The notes under the pieces were generated by a model. It searched no databases and was not told where the DNA came from. It was given only the letters and a program-made list of their open reading frames with translations. From the NCBI GenBank assembly GCA_051883075.1, contig JBJETA010000090.1, forward strand, positions 1 through 12,752: a stretch of DNA of 12,752 nucleotides, read 5' to 3'. Of this stretch, positions 1 through 6,757 are shown piece after piece; positions within the stretch are counted from its first letter, which is position 1, and every line of letters begins with the position of its first letter. Source of the DNA: Aminipila sp051883075. GTDB lineage: Bacteria > Bacillota > Clostridia > Peptostreptococcales > Anaerovoracaceae. A program made the translations under genes and the position numbers.

Positions 1-106
1 AATCGTGAGGGATGATGTCGGCGCATATCTGAAGGAAGAAGAGGAACTAAAAAATAAAAAGCATACAGGCATGTATATGGGAGGTGTATTCGGAAACCAT
101 GTTTAA
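1..106 (+). CDS. ftsE: Cell division ATP-binding protein FtsE, C-terminal end only (partial)
   Basis: An open frame enters at the left edge (first full codon at 2) and stops with TAA at 104-106. The 34 residues include IVRDD followed by a Glu/Lys-rich tail, which resembles the end of clostridial FtsE after the ABC ATPase core. FtsE is the cytoplasmic ATPase partner of FtsX; together they control cell-wall hydrolases at the division site. The Walker motifs lie outside the window, so the call rests mainly on the tail and on the 8-nt overlap with ftsX (ATGTTTAA, the ftsX start codon reading into the ftsE stop). That overlap implies translational coupling. Confidence 0.75.
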   Translation, partial: IVRDDVGAYLKEEEELKNKKHTGMYMGGVFGNHV

Positions 107-992
107 CAGTATCAGATACACTTTAAAACAGGCATTTGTGCAGGTTTTCAGAAACAGGACCATGAGCATTGCCTCAATATTCTCAATTACAGCCATGTTG
201 CTGATTTTAGGTCTGTTCTTCGTAGTGATAGTAAACATAAATATGGCTGCTGAGTCTGCCAAAAAGGATTATGATACAGTCCAGGTATATCTTCTTGATG
301 AAACTACATTTGAACAGGCAGACACGATAATGTCCGACATGAAAAGACTTAGCGGTGTTTCGCAGGTTTCATATCTGTCAAAAGAAGATGCTCTGGAGGA
401 CTGGAAAGCGGACTGGGGAGAAAGCGCATATCTTCTTGACTCACTTACAAGTAATCCGCTGCCCAATTCCATACTTGTAAAGGTAGAAAATCTGGAAACC
501 TCGGATGCTGTTGTAAGTGCTTTGAGAGCATATCCTGAGGTAGAGGATGTTAAATACTATAAAGAAACGGTTGAAAAGCTTCTGAAAATAACAGATGCAA
601 TACAGATTGCAGCCATGATAATCATGGTGTTTCTTATAATCGTTTCCGTGGTTGTTGTGTCAAATACAATAAAGCTTACGGTTATTGCAAGAGCCAGGGA
701 AATAAATATTATGAAGTATATAGGTGCAACGAACTGGTTCATACGGGGACCGTTCCTTGTTGAAGGAATTATTATAGGAATAGTGTCTGCGGGCATTGCC
801 GTGGCAATAACCGCTTTTGTCTATGGAAAGATTGTGGAACTGATAGGACAGGATTTGTTCCTCATTCTGTCTACACCTATGGTTTCAAGCAGCTTCCTTA
901 CTAAAAACCTGATATACATTTTTATGGCTATAGGGGTAAGCATAGGGGCATGCGGAAGTATAGTGTCCATGAGAAGATTTTTGGACACATAG
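99..992 (+). CDS. ftsX: Cell division protein FtsX (membrane subunit of FtsEX)
   Basis: FtsX-type membrane protein of 297 aa, the usual length. Topology is typical: cytoplasmic N-terminus with RNR at 18-20, TM1 about 24-48, an extracellular domain about 49-165 containing the NPLP motif (119-122), TM2 about 168-188, a conserved cytoplasmic loop (NTIKLTVIARAREI, then MKYIGAT), TM3 about 220-242 and TM4 about 270-289. The family carries the conformational signal from FtsE ATP hydrolysis to a secreted peptidoglycan hydrolase that docks on the extracellular domain. ATG at 99 is preferred because it overlaps the ftsE stop and gives the usual MFNSIRYTLKQAF-like beginning. A GTG at 84 in the same frame lies inside the GGGAGG (79-84) that probably serves as the Shine-Dalgarno; its 14-nt distance to ATG 99 is rather long. 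The next gene probably encodes the partner hydrolase. Confidence 0.93.
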   Translation: MFNSIRYTLKQAFVQVFRNRTMSIASIFSITAMLLILGLFFVVIVNINMAAESAKKDYDTVQVYLLDETTFEQADTIMSDMKRLSGVSQVSYLSKEDALEDWKADWGESAYLLDSLTSNPLPNSILVKVENLETSDAVVSALRAYPEVEDVKYYKETVEKLLKITDAIQIAAMIIMVFLIIVSVVVVSNTIKLTVIARAREINIMKYIGATNWFIRGPFLVEGIIIGIVSAGIAVAITAFVYGKIVELIGQDLFLILSTPMVSSSFLTKNLIYIFMAIGVSIGACGSIVSMRRFLDT

Positions 993-1030
993 ACGGTAGT
1001 TTTTTCAGGAGTATATAAAGGGAGAGTAAA

Positions 1031-2152
1031 ATGAGAAAAGTTACGGCATACACTCTTGTATTTGTTATGATACTGTCTTTTGGTGCAGTAGGACTTACAT
1101 ATGCGGGAAGTACGCAGGATCAGCTTAACAATGTCAACGGACAGCTGAGTGAGGTACAGCAGCAGCTAAATGAAGGCAAAAAGCTGGAAAATTCCCTGAA
1201 TAAAGAAATACAGGAGCTGCAGAACAAAATCAACGCAGCACAGACGGAAATAGATGAGCTTAACGGAAGCATTGCAGAGACACAGAATGAAATCAACCAG
1301 GCTCTGGCTGATTTGGACAAGCTTGAAAAGAATATGGAGGTCCAGAACCAGAATCTGAACGGAAGACTCAGAACTATGTATAAAAACGGTTCAGTAGGCT
1401 TTATTGATGTACTTCTGGGTTCCACAAGCATAACTGATCTTATGACAAATATGGACAGGGTTCAGTGCATTTATGACAATGACAAGCAGGTCATGGAGGA
1501 TTTACAGACACAGCACAATACTATAGATGCACAGAAAAAGTATCTGCTTGGACTGCAGGCTGATCTGGAGGCTAAAAAGCAGGAGGAAGCAGAAAAGAAA
1601 AATGCTTTAAATGAAGATAAGTCCGCAGTTGCTGACAAGAAGGCTGAAGTTGCAAGTGACAACAAAGCTCTGGAGGAAATGGAAAAGGCTTTCCTTGCTG
1701 AGGCAAACAGACTGAAGGCTGAAATTCTGGCAGCACAAAGCTCGGGAACAAGCTACTCCGGAGGAAGCATGGCATGGCCGGCACCGGGAGTAACAAGAAT
1801 AACCTCGCCTTTCGGATACAGAATCCATCCGATCCTTAAAGTTAAGAAACTGCATACAGGTATAGATATAGGTGCACCTTCAGGAACGACAATCGTTGCG
1901 GCAAACGGCGGTACGGTTATAAAAGCGGGATGGAACAACAGCTACGGATACATGGTTATGATTGACCACGGCGGCGGTATTGTAACTCTGTATGCACATA
2001 ACTCCAAGCTTCTGGTTAAGGCAGGGGATGTTGTTTCCAGAGGTCAGGCAATTTCGATATCGGGTTCTACAGGACAGTCGACAGGGCCGCATCTTCACTT
2101 TGAAGTGCGTGTAAACGGTGAATATGTAGATCCGCAGAACGGCTGGGTATAG
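1031..2152 (+). CDS. Secreted coiled-coil M23 peptidoglycan endopeptidase, probable FtsEX effector (EnvC/CwlO-like role)
   Basis: 373-aa exported protein. A signal peptide covers about residues 1-26 (cleavage near TYA-GS). It is followed by a long Gln/Glu/Lys-rich coiled coil (about 29-115 and 145-235), broken by a more globular part (about 116-145, MYKNGSVGFIDVLLGS) of the kind found in PcsB/EnvC proteins. A Ser/Gly linker (237-246) leads to a C-terminal LytM/M23 domain (about 248-373). The metal and catalytic residues are intact: HxxxD as H275 and D279, YAH with H323, and HLH as H354 and H356. It should therefore be an active zinc endopeptidase cutting peptide cross-bridges, unlike E. coli EnvC, whose LytM domain is degenerate and only activates amidases. 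It starts 38 nt after ftsX with AAAGGGAG as Shine-Dalgarno, so it is almost certainly co-transcribed with ftsEX. The coiled coil is inferred to bind the FtsX extracellular domain. Confidence 0.9.
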   Translation: MRKVTAYTLVFVMILSFGAVGLTYAGSTQDQLNNVNGQLSEVQQQLNEGKKLENSLNKEIQELQNKINAAQTEIDELNGSIAETQNEINQALADLDKLEKNMEVQNQNLNGRLRTMYKNGSVGFIDVLLGSTSITDLMTNMDRVQCIYDNDKQVMEDLQTQHNTIDAQKKYLLGLQADLEAKKQEEAEKKNALNEDKSAVADKKAEVASDNKALEEMEKAFLAEANRLKAEILAAQSSGTSYSGGSMAWPAPGVTRITSPFGYRIHPILKVKKLHTGIDIGAPSGTTIVAANGGTVIKAGWNNSYGYMVMIDHGGGIVTLYAHNSKLLVKAGDVVSRGQAISISGSTGQSTGPHLHFEVRVNGEYVDPQNGWV

Positions 2153-2178
2153 ATTTGAAAAAAGAAAAAGTTTTTAAT

Positions 2179-2204
2179 AAAAGGGCTGGTAACAGCCCTT
2201 TTGT
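2179..2204 (+). terminator. Intrinsic terminator after the ftsEX-M23 operon
   Basis: A perfect 10-bp stem (AAAAGGGCTG at 2179-2188 with CAGCCCTTTT at 2193-2202) closes on a GTAA loop. The descending arm itself supplies the short T run (2199-2202, then GT). It lies 27 nt after the M23 gene stop. It separates the division set from recJ-ctpA, although the short T tract may allow some read-through. No convincing promoter was found between it and recJ. Confidence 0.75.
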
Positions 2205-2264
2205 GATAAAATGAAATATATGGATTTTTAAAATCGTAAATAATGTGACAAGGTAAAGGCAGAA

Positions 2265-3926
2265 GTGAGAAACATGAAAGAAATTAATCCCATTATTGCG
2301 GAGCTGCTGAAAAAAAGAGGAATAGAGAGTGAGGAGGAAATAACGGAATTTTTATCGGATAAGCCTCGGAAAACCTATGACCCTTTCCTGCTTCTTAACA
2401 TGGAGCAGGGAGTGGATATAATAATGTCTGCAATAAATGAAAGAAAAAGAATCTGCATTTATGGAGACTATGATACAGATGGTATAACATCTACAAGCAT
2501 ATTGCTGCAGTTTTTAAGAAACTTTGACATAGAGGCGGATTATTACATACCCTCGAGATTTGAGGAAGGATATGGGCTGAACAAAGCTGCAATACTGAAA
2601 ATTAAAGAAAACGGTGTGGATTTAATCATAACCGTGGACTGTGGAAGCGTTTCGTATGATGAAGTTGAATATGCGAAAAGCCTGGGGCTTGACATAGTTG
2701 TTACGGATCATCACAGCATAACAGATGTAGTAGCTGACTGTATAGTAATAAATCCTAAAAATCCTTCATGCACATATCCATGTAAAAATCTTGCAGGCTG
2801 CGGTGTTGCTTTTAAGCTGGCCCAGGGGCTGCAGAGAAGGGCAGGACTTCCGAAAAAAACAGTAAATGAGCTGCTGGATTTGGTGGCTGTCGGAACCATA
2901 GGAGATATCGTTCCGTTAACTGATGAAAACAGAACATTTGTCAAATACGGAATGAATATTATAAAGGAAGGACACAGGCGAGGCTTAAAGACCCTTATCG
3001 AAAGCATTTCACTTGATGTGTCAAAACTGAAATCGGATAATGTTGCTTTTGGGATAGTTCCGCACTTAAATGCAGCAGGCAGGATGAAAACGGCCGGAGC
3101 CGGAGTTGAGCTGATGCAGGCGAAAGAGCCGCTTGAAATAAAGGGCATTGTTGACCAGCTTATGGAAAACAACAGAGAGAGAAAACGTGTTCAGGAGGAA
3201 ACCTTCAGGCTTTGTGAGGAAATAATAGAGGAAGAAAAGTATGAGGATGACTTGTTCCTTATTATAAACTGTCCCGATGCCCATGAAGGAATTGCGGGGA
3301 TTGTTGCAGGAAAAATAAAGGATAAGTATAAGAAACCGGCCATTATCCTTACTGAAACAAAGGATAAAAGCTTAAAAGGTACGGGAAGAAGCATAAAAAG
3401 CATAAACCTGTATAATCTTTTAAAAGGGCAGGAAAGCTGCTTTGAAAGGTTCGGTGGTCATGCGGGAGCATGCGGACTGCTGATGAAGCCGGAAAATCTT
3501 GAAGCCTTCAGGGAAGGTATTAAAAAATCTGTTTATGAGATGTATGAAGAAGACCCGGGGCTGTTTGATGATGAAACGGAAGCGGACTTATATATAAATG
3601 CCTCGGAAATCAGCGAAAGTCTGACTGAAGCACTTGAAAGCCTTGAGCCTTTTGGCAGTGCTAACGAAAAACCATGTTTTGCCGTTGAAAATATGCGCAT
3701 TCAGGGGGTGCAGTATATGGGGGCAAAGAAAAATCATGCGAGATTTATTGCCAGAAGCCCTGAGGGTACAGCTGTAAACTGTGTGTTGTTTAACAGGGCA
3801 GAGGAGCTTTCGGATATGCTTTGTGATGGTGAAGATGTGGTGATTTTCGGCTCTCCAGAAATATCCGAGTGGAATGGCAGAAGAAATATACAGTTTATGG
3901 TTAAGGACCTTAAAAAGAAAAATTAA
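2265..3926 (+). CDS. recJ: Single-stranded-DNA-specific exonuclease RecJ
   Basis: 553-aa DHH/DHHA1-family 5'-3' ssDNA exonuclease acting in recombination, mismatch and base-excision repair. Visible motifs: GDYDTDG (67-73), ITVDCG (122-127), DHH (148-150), CKNLAGCGVAFKLAQ (173-187), GTIGDIVPL (210-218), HLNAAGR (267-273), the HEGIAGIVAGKI segment (340-351), and the DHHA1 motif GGHAGACG (397-404). The last 110 or so residues fit the OB-fold. All acidic and His metal ligands of the DHH core appear intact. Length is near that of E. coli RecJ and much shorter than Bacillus RecJ. Two starts are possible: GTG 2265, with AAAGG 5 nt upstream, or ATG 2274, which begins MKEINPII as many relatives do but has a poorer-spaced Shine-Dalgarno. 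It is followed 16 nt later by ctpA, so the two are probably co-transcribed. Confidence 0.95.
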   Translation: MRNMKEINPIIAELLKKRGIESEEEITEFLSDKPRKTYDPFLLLNMEQGVDIIMSAINERKRICIYGDYDTDGITSTSILLQFLRNFDIEADYYIPSRFEEGYGLNKAAILKIKENGVDLIITVDCGSVSYDEVEYAKSLGLDIVVTDHHSITDVVADCIVINPKNPSCTYPCKNLAGCGVAFKLAQGLQRRAGLPKKTVNELLDLVAVGTIGDIVPLTDENRTFVKYGMNIIKEGHRRGLKTLIESISLDVSKLKSDNVAFGIVPHLNAAGRMKTAGAGVELMQAKEPLEIKGIVDQLMENNRERKRVQEETFRLCEEIIEEEKYEDDLFLIINCPDAHEGIAGIVAGKIKDKYKKPAIILTETKDKSLKGTGRSIKSINLYNLLKGQESCFERFGGHAGACGLLMKPENLEAFREGIKKSVYEMYEEDPGLFDDETEADLYINASEISESLTEALESLEPFGSANEKPCFAVENMRIQGVQYMGAKKNHARFIARSPEGTAVNCVLFNRAEELSDMLCDGEDVVIFGSPEISEWNGRRNIQFMVKDLKKKN

Positions 3927-3942
3927 CTTGCGGAGGCGTTAA

Positions 3943-5130
3943 ATGATACAGCTCAAAAAGAAAAATCTTATAATAATGATACTTATTGCCGCACTTATCG
4001 GCGGCTGCATCGGCTTTAGTGTCATGTCGGTAAAAAACGGCGGTGTGGTGCTAATAAGCAAACCTGATTATGAGTATTATAATTTATTGGCAGGGAGATT
4101 CGGAAAAGTAAGTTCTCTGTATGATGTTCTGGATAAATATTACTATACCGAACTTGATGATGAAAAGCTTGAACAGGGCATGTGCTATGGGTTGTTTTAC
4201 GGTACAGGCGACCCGTATACAAACTATATGTCAAAAGAAGAGTATGAAGATCTCCTGATAACTGCGACGGGACAGCTTGAGGGAATCGGTGTTACCATGA
4301 GCGTAACAAAGGACAATAAAATCATAGTAATATCCACTGTTAAGGACAGCCCTGCGGAAAAGGGGGGGCTGCAGTCCGGTGATTTAATACTGGCAGTAGA
4401 CGGTGTTGAATATGAAGGAAGCGAACTGGATTCGGCAACAGCGAAAATGAGGGGAGAGCCGGGAACAAAGGTGGAGATAGAATATGAGCATGAGGGCACC
4501 CGTGAAAAAGTTGTATTGACACGCGCAAAGATAACAATGCAGTCTGTGTATGCGGAAATGCTTGATGGCAATATCGGTTATATCTATATAAGCAGCTTTG
4601 AAAACCAGACAGATGAGGACTTTGAAAAGGAACTGAGGGCTTTTGAGGTAAAGGGTGCTGAAGGCGTCATCATAGATTTAAGAAACAACGGGGGAGGCAT
4701 AGTTGAATCCGGTGTCAATGTGGCAGACCGACTTCTGGGAGAAGGTGTGCTTGCATATACTGAAGGAAAAAGTCAGGAAAAAACATATATAAACACTAGG
4801 GCAGGAAAAACAAATCTTCCTTATGTTCTGTTAATAAATGAAGGTACGGCCAGCACTGCTGAGATAGTTTCCGCCGGTGTGAAGGACAATAACGGAGGCA
4901 AAATAGTAGGCGTAACTTCTTTTGGAAAGGGAATAATCCAGCAGACCGCACAGCTTAAGGACGGAGATGCCATTAAAGTAACGGTGGCACAGTACTTTTC
5001 ACCGAATGGTACGGTTATACAGGGCAAAGGGGTAAAACCTGATTTTGAAGTTGAAATCCCGGAAAACAGCAAAGTGGACACACAGCTGAAAAAGGCAGTT
5101 GAGGTACTGAAGGAAGAAATTTCAAAATAA
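3943..5130 (+). CDS. ctpA: S41-family C-terminal processing peptidase (CtpA/Prc type)
   Basis: 395-aa membrane-anchored serine protease exposed on the outer face of the membrane. The order is an N-terminal anchor (about 8-30), an S41 N-terminal helical segment (about 45-105), a PDZ domain (about 110-195, with SPAEKGGLQSGDLIL at 136-150 forming the peptide-binding groove) and the catalytic S41 core (about 200-365). The Ser-Lys pair is clear: S304 in GTASTAE and K329 in SFGKG, with Q333 four residues on, matching the Ser/Lys/Gln spacing of E. coli Tsp. This family trims or degrades exported proteins from the C-terminus; in several bacteria it controls cell-wall hydrolases or sporulation factors. 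GGAGG at 3932-3936, 6 nt before ATG 3943, fixes the start. It often sits directly after ftsEX and a hydrolase gene in Firmicutes; here recJ lies between. An apparent lipobox (IGGC, 19-22) is probably accidental. Confidence 0.93.
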   Translation: MIQLKKKNLIIMILIAALIGGCIGFSVMSVKNGGVVLISKPDYEYYNLLAGRFGKVSSLYDVLDKYYYTELDDEKLEQGMCYGLFYGTGDPYTNYMSKEEYEDLLITATGQLEGIGVTMSVTKDNKIIVISTVKDSPAEKGGLQSGDLILAVDGVEYEGSELDSATAKMRGEPGTKVEIEYEHEGTREKVVLTRAKITMQSVYAEMLDGNIGYIYISSFENQTDEDFEKELRAFEVKGAEGVIIDLRNNGGGIVESGVNVADRLLGEGVLAYTEGKSQEKTYINTRAGKTNLPYVLLINEGTASTAEIVSAGVKDNNGGKIVGVTSFGKGIIQQTAQLKDGDAIKVTVAQYFSPNGTVIQGKGVKPDFEVEIPENSKVDTQLKKAVEVLKEEISK

Positions 5131-5133
5131 AAG

Positions 5134-5169
5134 AAAAGGGCAGCCATGAAATGTGACTGCTCTTTTTTT
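5134..5169. terminator. Bidirectional terminator between ctpA and the convergent antiporter gene
   Basis: A 10-bp stem (AAAAGGGCAG at 5134-5143 with CTGCTCTTTT at 5157-5166, one G-T pair) carries a smaller inner CAT/ATG stem with a GAA loop. It is followed by seven T on the + strand (5163-5169). Read on the minus strand it ends in CTTTTCTTTT, so it can stop transcripts from both sides. The antiporter stop codon (5168-5170) lies on the edge of the structure. Confidence 0.85.
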
Positions 5170-6133
5170 ATCGTGAAATTATGAATAACATATAAGCCGC
5201 ATAAATCATAAGAAGGACTATACCTTCAGGCTTATTCAGTCTTCCGCCTGTTTTGCAGAAGATTGTGGTTATTACTGAAACTGCGATTAAAATAATTAAA
5301 TCTGTTATGGAAACAGGATTTACGGTTATTGGATGTATGGTGCTTGAAAGTCCGAGTACAAAAAGTATATTGAACATGTTTGAACCGATAACATTTCCTA
5401 CAGCCATATCGCTTTCACCCCTGAGTGCGGCAACTATGCTTGTGACCAGCTCGGGAAGAGAAGTTCCCATGGCTACTATGGTAAGACCAATCAGGTTTGC
5501 ACTTACCCCGAAGGAAGCTGCGATGGCACTTGCGGAATGGACAACAAAGTTGCCGCCAACGATTATTCCTGCAAGACCAAAGGCAATTTTCAGAAGTGCA
5601 ATATGAACGGAAACTGCAGGTATAGGTGCATCGAGCGATGAGCCGGATGCCTGTTCGGATGTTCTGTCTTTCTTTGTTTCAGGTAAAACTGTAATAAGCA
5701 TATAACCTGTGAAGAACACAAGAAAAATAATTCCGTCAGCCCGCGAATATGTATAGCCGCCAGCCCCTGAAAAAATATTAAATGTGAGAAAAAGCATAAG
5801 AAACGCATAGAAGAGATTAAGTGAAAAATCCTTTTTCAGCATGGAGCTTTCTACATTGATAGGCTTTATGGCAGCGCATGCGCCAAGAACCACAAGCGTA
5901 TTGAAAATATTTGAGCCTATGACATTTCCGGTTGCAATATCGTTCTGACCTGCAAGAGCAGCGGTAATACTTACGGCTGCTTCGGGAGCACTGGTGCCCA
6001 TGGCTACAATGGTAAGACCTATTATAAATGAAGGTATGCGGAAACGTTCTGCGATGGCAACACTGCCGCCGACAAAAACATCAGCACCTTTTACAAGAAG
6101 ATAAAAACCGGCAATCAATAAAATATACGACAT
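5168..6133 (-). CDS. Sodium/calcium exchanger family (CaCA) cation antiporter, YrbG-like
   Basis: 321-aa integral membrane protein with about ten hydrophobic helices and an inverted duplicated fold. Both alpha repeats carry the family signatures: GTSAPE (46-51) with GNVIGSNIFN (69-78) in the first half, and GTSLPE (223-228) with GNVIGSNMFN (246-255) in the second. The acidic residues E51 and E228 are the expected cation ligands. A hydrophilic central loop (about 152-175) separates the halves. This fits the prokaryotic CaCA group (YrbG and archaeal NCX relatives), which exchanges Ca2+ for Na+ or H+; the counter-ion cannot be read from the sequence. The start ATG is preceded by GAAAGGA (minus strand, 6142-6148) at 8-nt spacing. 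It is transcribed alone from its own promoter, divergent from the TrpR-like regulator. Confidence 0.92.
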   Translation of the reverse strand: MSYILLIAGFYLLVKGADVFVGGSVAIAERFRIPSFIIGLTIVAMGTSAPEAAVSITAALAGQNDIATGNVIGSNIFNTLVVLGACAAIKPINVESSMLKKDFSLNLFYAFLMLFLTFNIFSGAGGYTYSRADGIIFLVFFTGYMLITVLPETKKDRTSEQASGSSLDAPIPAVSVHIALLKIAFGLAGIIVGGNFVVHSASAIAASFGVSANLIGLTIVAMGTSLPELVTSIVAALRGESDMAVGNVIGSNMFNILFVLGLSSTIHPITVNPVSITDLIILIAVSVITTIFCKTGGRLNKPEGIVLLMIYAAYMLFIISR

Positions 6134-6179
6134 AAAAGAAATCCTTTCTAATCTAATTACTTAAGGGTTACAAACAATG

Positions 6180-6208
6180 ATTTTATCATATTTTGGAAAG
6201 TGTTTCAA
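6180..6208 (-). promoter_or_regulatory. Predicted sigma-A promoter of the antiporter gene
   Basis: On the minus strand, TTGAAA (-35, 6203-6208) and TAAAAT (-10, 6180-6185) are separated by exactly 17 bp. Transcription would start near 6172, giving a leader of about 40 nt before the ATG at 6133. Confidence 0.7.
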
Positions 6209-6218
6209 CAACAAGGGA

Positions 6219-6254
6219 AAACGATTTTTCGTTATCCTTTGGGTAAGGATTAAC
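6219..6254. promoter_or_regulatory. Two abutting inverted repeats between divergent promoters (candidate operator)
   Basis: AACGA-TTTT-TCGTT (6220-6233) is immediately followed by ATCCTT-TGGGT-AAGGAT (6234-6250). The second can be extended to GTTATCCTT and AAGGATTAAC with one bulged base. They lie between the -35 boxes of the antiporter (6203-6208) and of the TrpR-like gene (6263-6268). Neither is followed by a T run in a transcribed context, so operator function is more likely than termination. The binding protein is unknown; self-regulation by the adjacent TrpR-like protein is an inference only. Confidence 0.4.
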
Positions 6255-6262
6255 ATTTTTTG

Positions 6263-6292
6263 TTGACCGTATACAATACACAATGATATAAT
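6263..6292 (+). promoter_or_regulatory. Predicted sigma-A promoter of the TrpR-like regulator
   Basis: TTGACC (-35, 6263-6268) and a perfect TATAAT (-10, 6287-6292) are 18 bp apart. The start would be near 6299, about 32 nt before ATG 6331. The spacer contains the palindrome GTATAC (6269-6274). Confidence 0.8.
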
Positions 6293-6330
6293 GACTATAT
6301 CGTGTTAAAGTGATTGAAAGGAGCAGTATA

Positions 6331-6636
6331 ATGGCTTATGAATCTAAATTAAAGCGCGAAGATATTGATGAATTATTCAAGGCGATATTGTCTTTGAAAG
6401 ACGAAGAGGACTGCTACAGATTCTTTGAGGATATATGCACTATAAACGAGCTTCATGCTATTGCACAGAGATTGCAGGTTGCAAAGCTTTTGTCCGAAAA
6501 GAGAACATACAATGAAATAGAAGAAATCACAAAAGCAAGCACCGCAACCATAAGCAGAATCAATAAATGTTTGATTTACGGTGCAGACGGATATCAGAGA
6601 GTTTTGGAAAGAATGAGCGAAGCCGATAAGGACTGA
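6331..6636 (+). CDS. TrpR-like DNA-binding protein, YerC/YecD family
   Basis: 101-aa all-helical protein of the TrpR superfamily, close to the YerC/YecD type of Firmicutes. The middle part (INELHAIAQRLQVAKLL, 38-54) matches the TrpR-fold helices. Residues about 59-81 (TYNEIEEITKASTATISRI) form the helix-turn-helix, with the T-x-ATISR recognition segment typical of the group. The regulon and ligand of this family are not well established, and there is no reason to assume tryptophan control here. ATG 6331 is chosen because AAAGGAG (6317-6323) is 7 nt upstream; an in-frame GTG at 6310 would bury this site within the coding region. A strong promoter precedes it and hairpin structures follow the stop, so it is probably monocistronic. 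Confidence 0.9.
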   Translation: MAYESKLKREDIDELFKAILSLKDEEDCYRFFEDICTINELHAIAQRLQVAKLLSEKRTYNEIEEITKASTATISRINKCLIYGADGYQRVLERMSEADKD

Positions 6637-6673
6637 TGTTTGTATACACATCATTATACATATTGAAAATGAC

Positions 6674-6709
6674 AGCACCATGTATTACGGTATATGGTGC
6701 TTATTTTAT
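6674..6709 (+). terminator. Intrinsic terminator after the TrpR-like gene
   Basis: An 11-bp stem (AGCACCATGTA at 6674-6684 with TATATGGTGCT at 6691-6701, one G-T pair) has a TTACGG loop and is followed by TATTTTAT. A smaller hairpin, TGATGT/ACATCA, begins on the stop codon itself (6634-6653). Together they should end most transcription before the next gene. Confidence 0.7.
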
Positions 6710-6712
6710 AAT
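6707..6712 (+). promoter_or_regulatory. Possible -10 box for the PPTase-recX pair, inside the T-rich tail of the terminator
   Basis: TATAAT at 6707-6712 matches the -10 consensus, but the best -35 candidate (TTACGG, 6685-6690, 16-bp spacing) is poor and lies in the terminator loop. If used, the leader would be about 40 nt. Otherwise the downstream pair depends on read-through. Confidence 0.3.
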
Positions 6713-6757
6713 ATAAACAAAGCTGCAAAGAATAAAATGATGACAAAGAGGAAAAGC

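Noticed and set aside
2711..3172. 153-codon minus-strand open frame inside recJ
   Set aside because: Antisense shadow of conserved RecJ motifs; no promoter or Shine-Dalgarno on the minus strand and no recognisable protein.
3997..4008. Lipobox-like IGGC in the CtpA N-terminus
   Set aside because: S41 proteases usually keep an uncleaved anchor with Gly-rich residues here, and the -3/-2 positions are not typical for a lipoprotein.
5253..5606. 117-codon + strand open frame inside the antiporter gene
   Set aside because: It lies fully antisense to a well-supported CaCA antiporter, resembles no family, has no clear ribosome binding site and reflects the low stop frequency opposite hydrophobic codons.
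6269..6647. GTATAC present in the TrpR-like promoter spacer (6269-6274) and after its stop codon (6642-6647)
   Set aside because: A six-base palindrome in AT-rich DNA occurring twice in 400 bp is not distinguishable from chance.
6680..6757. N-terminal extension of the PPTase starting at ATG 6680
   Set aside because: The codon lies in a terminator stem, the added residues look unlike the family, and ATG 6758 has its own well-spaced Shine-Dalgarno.
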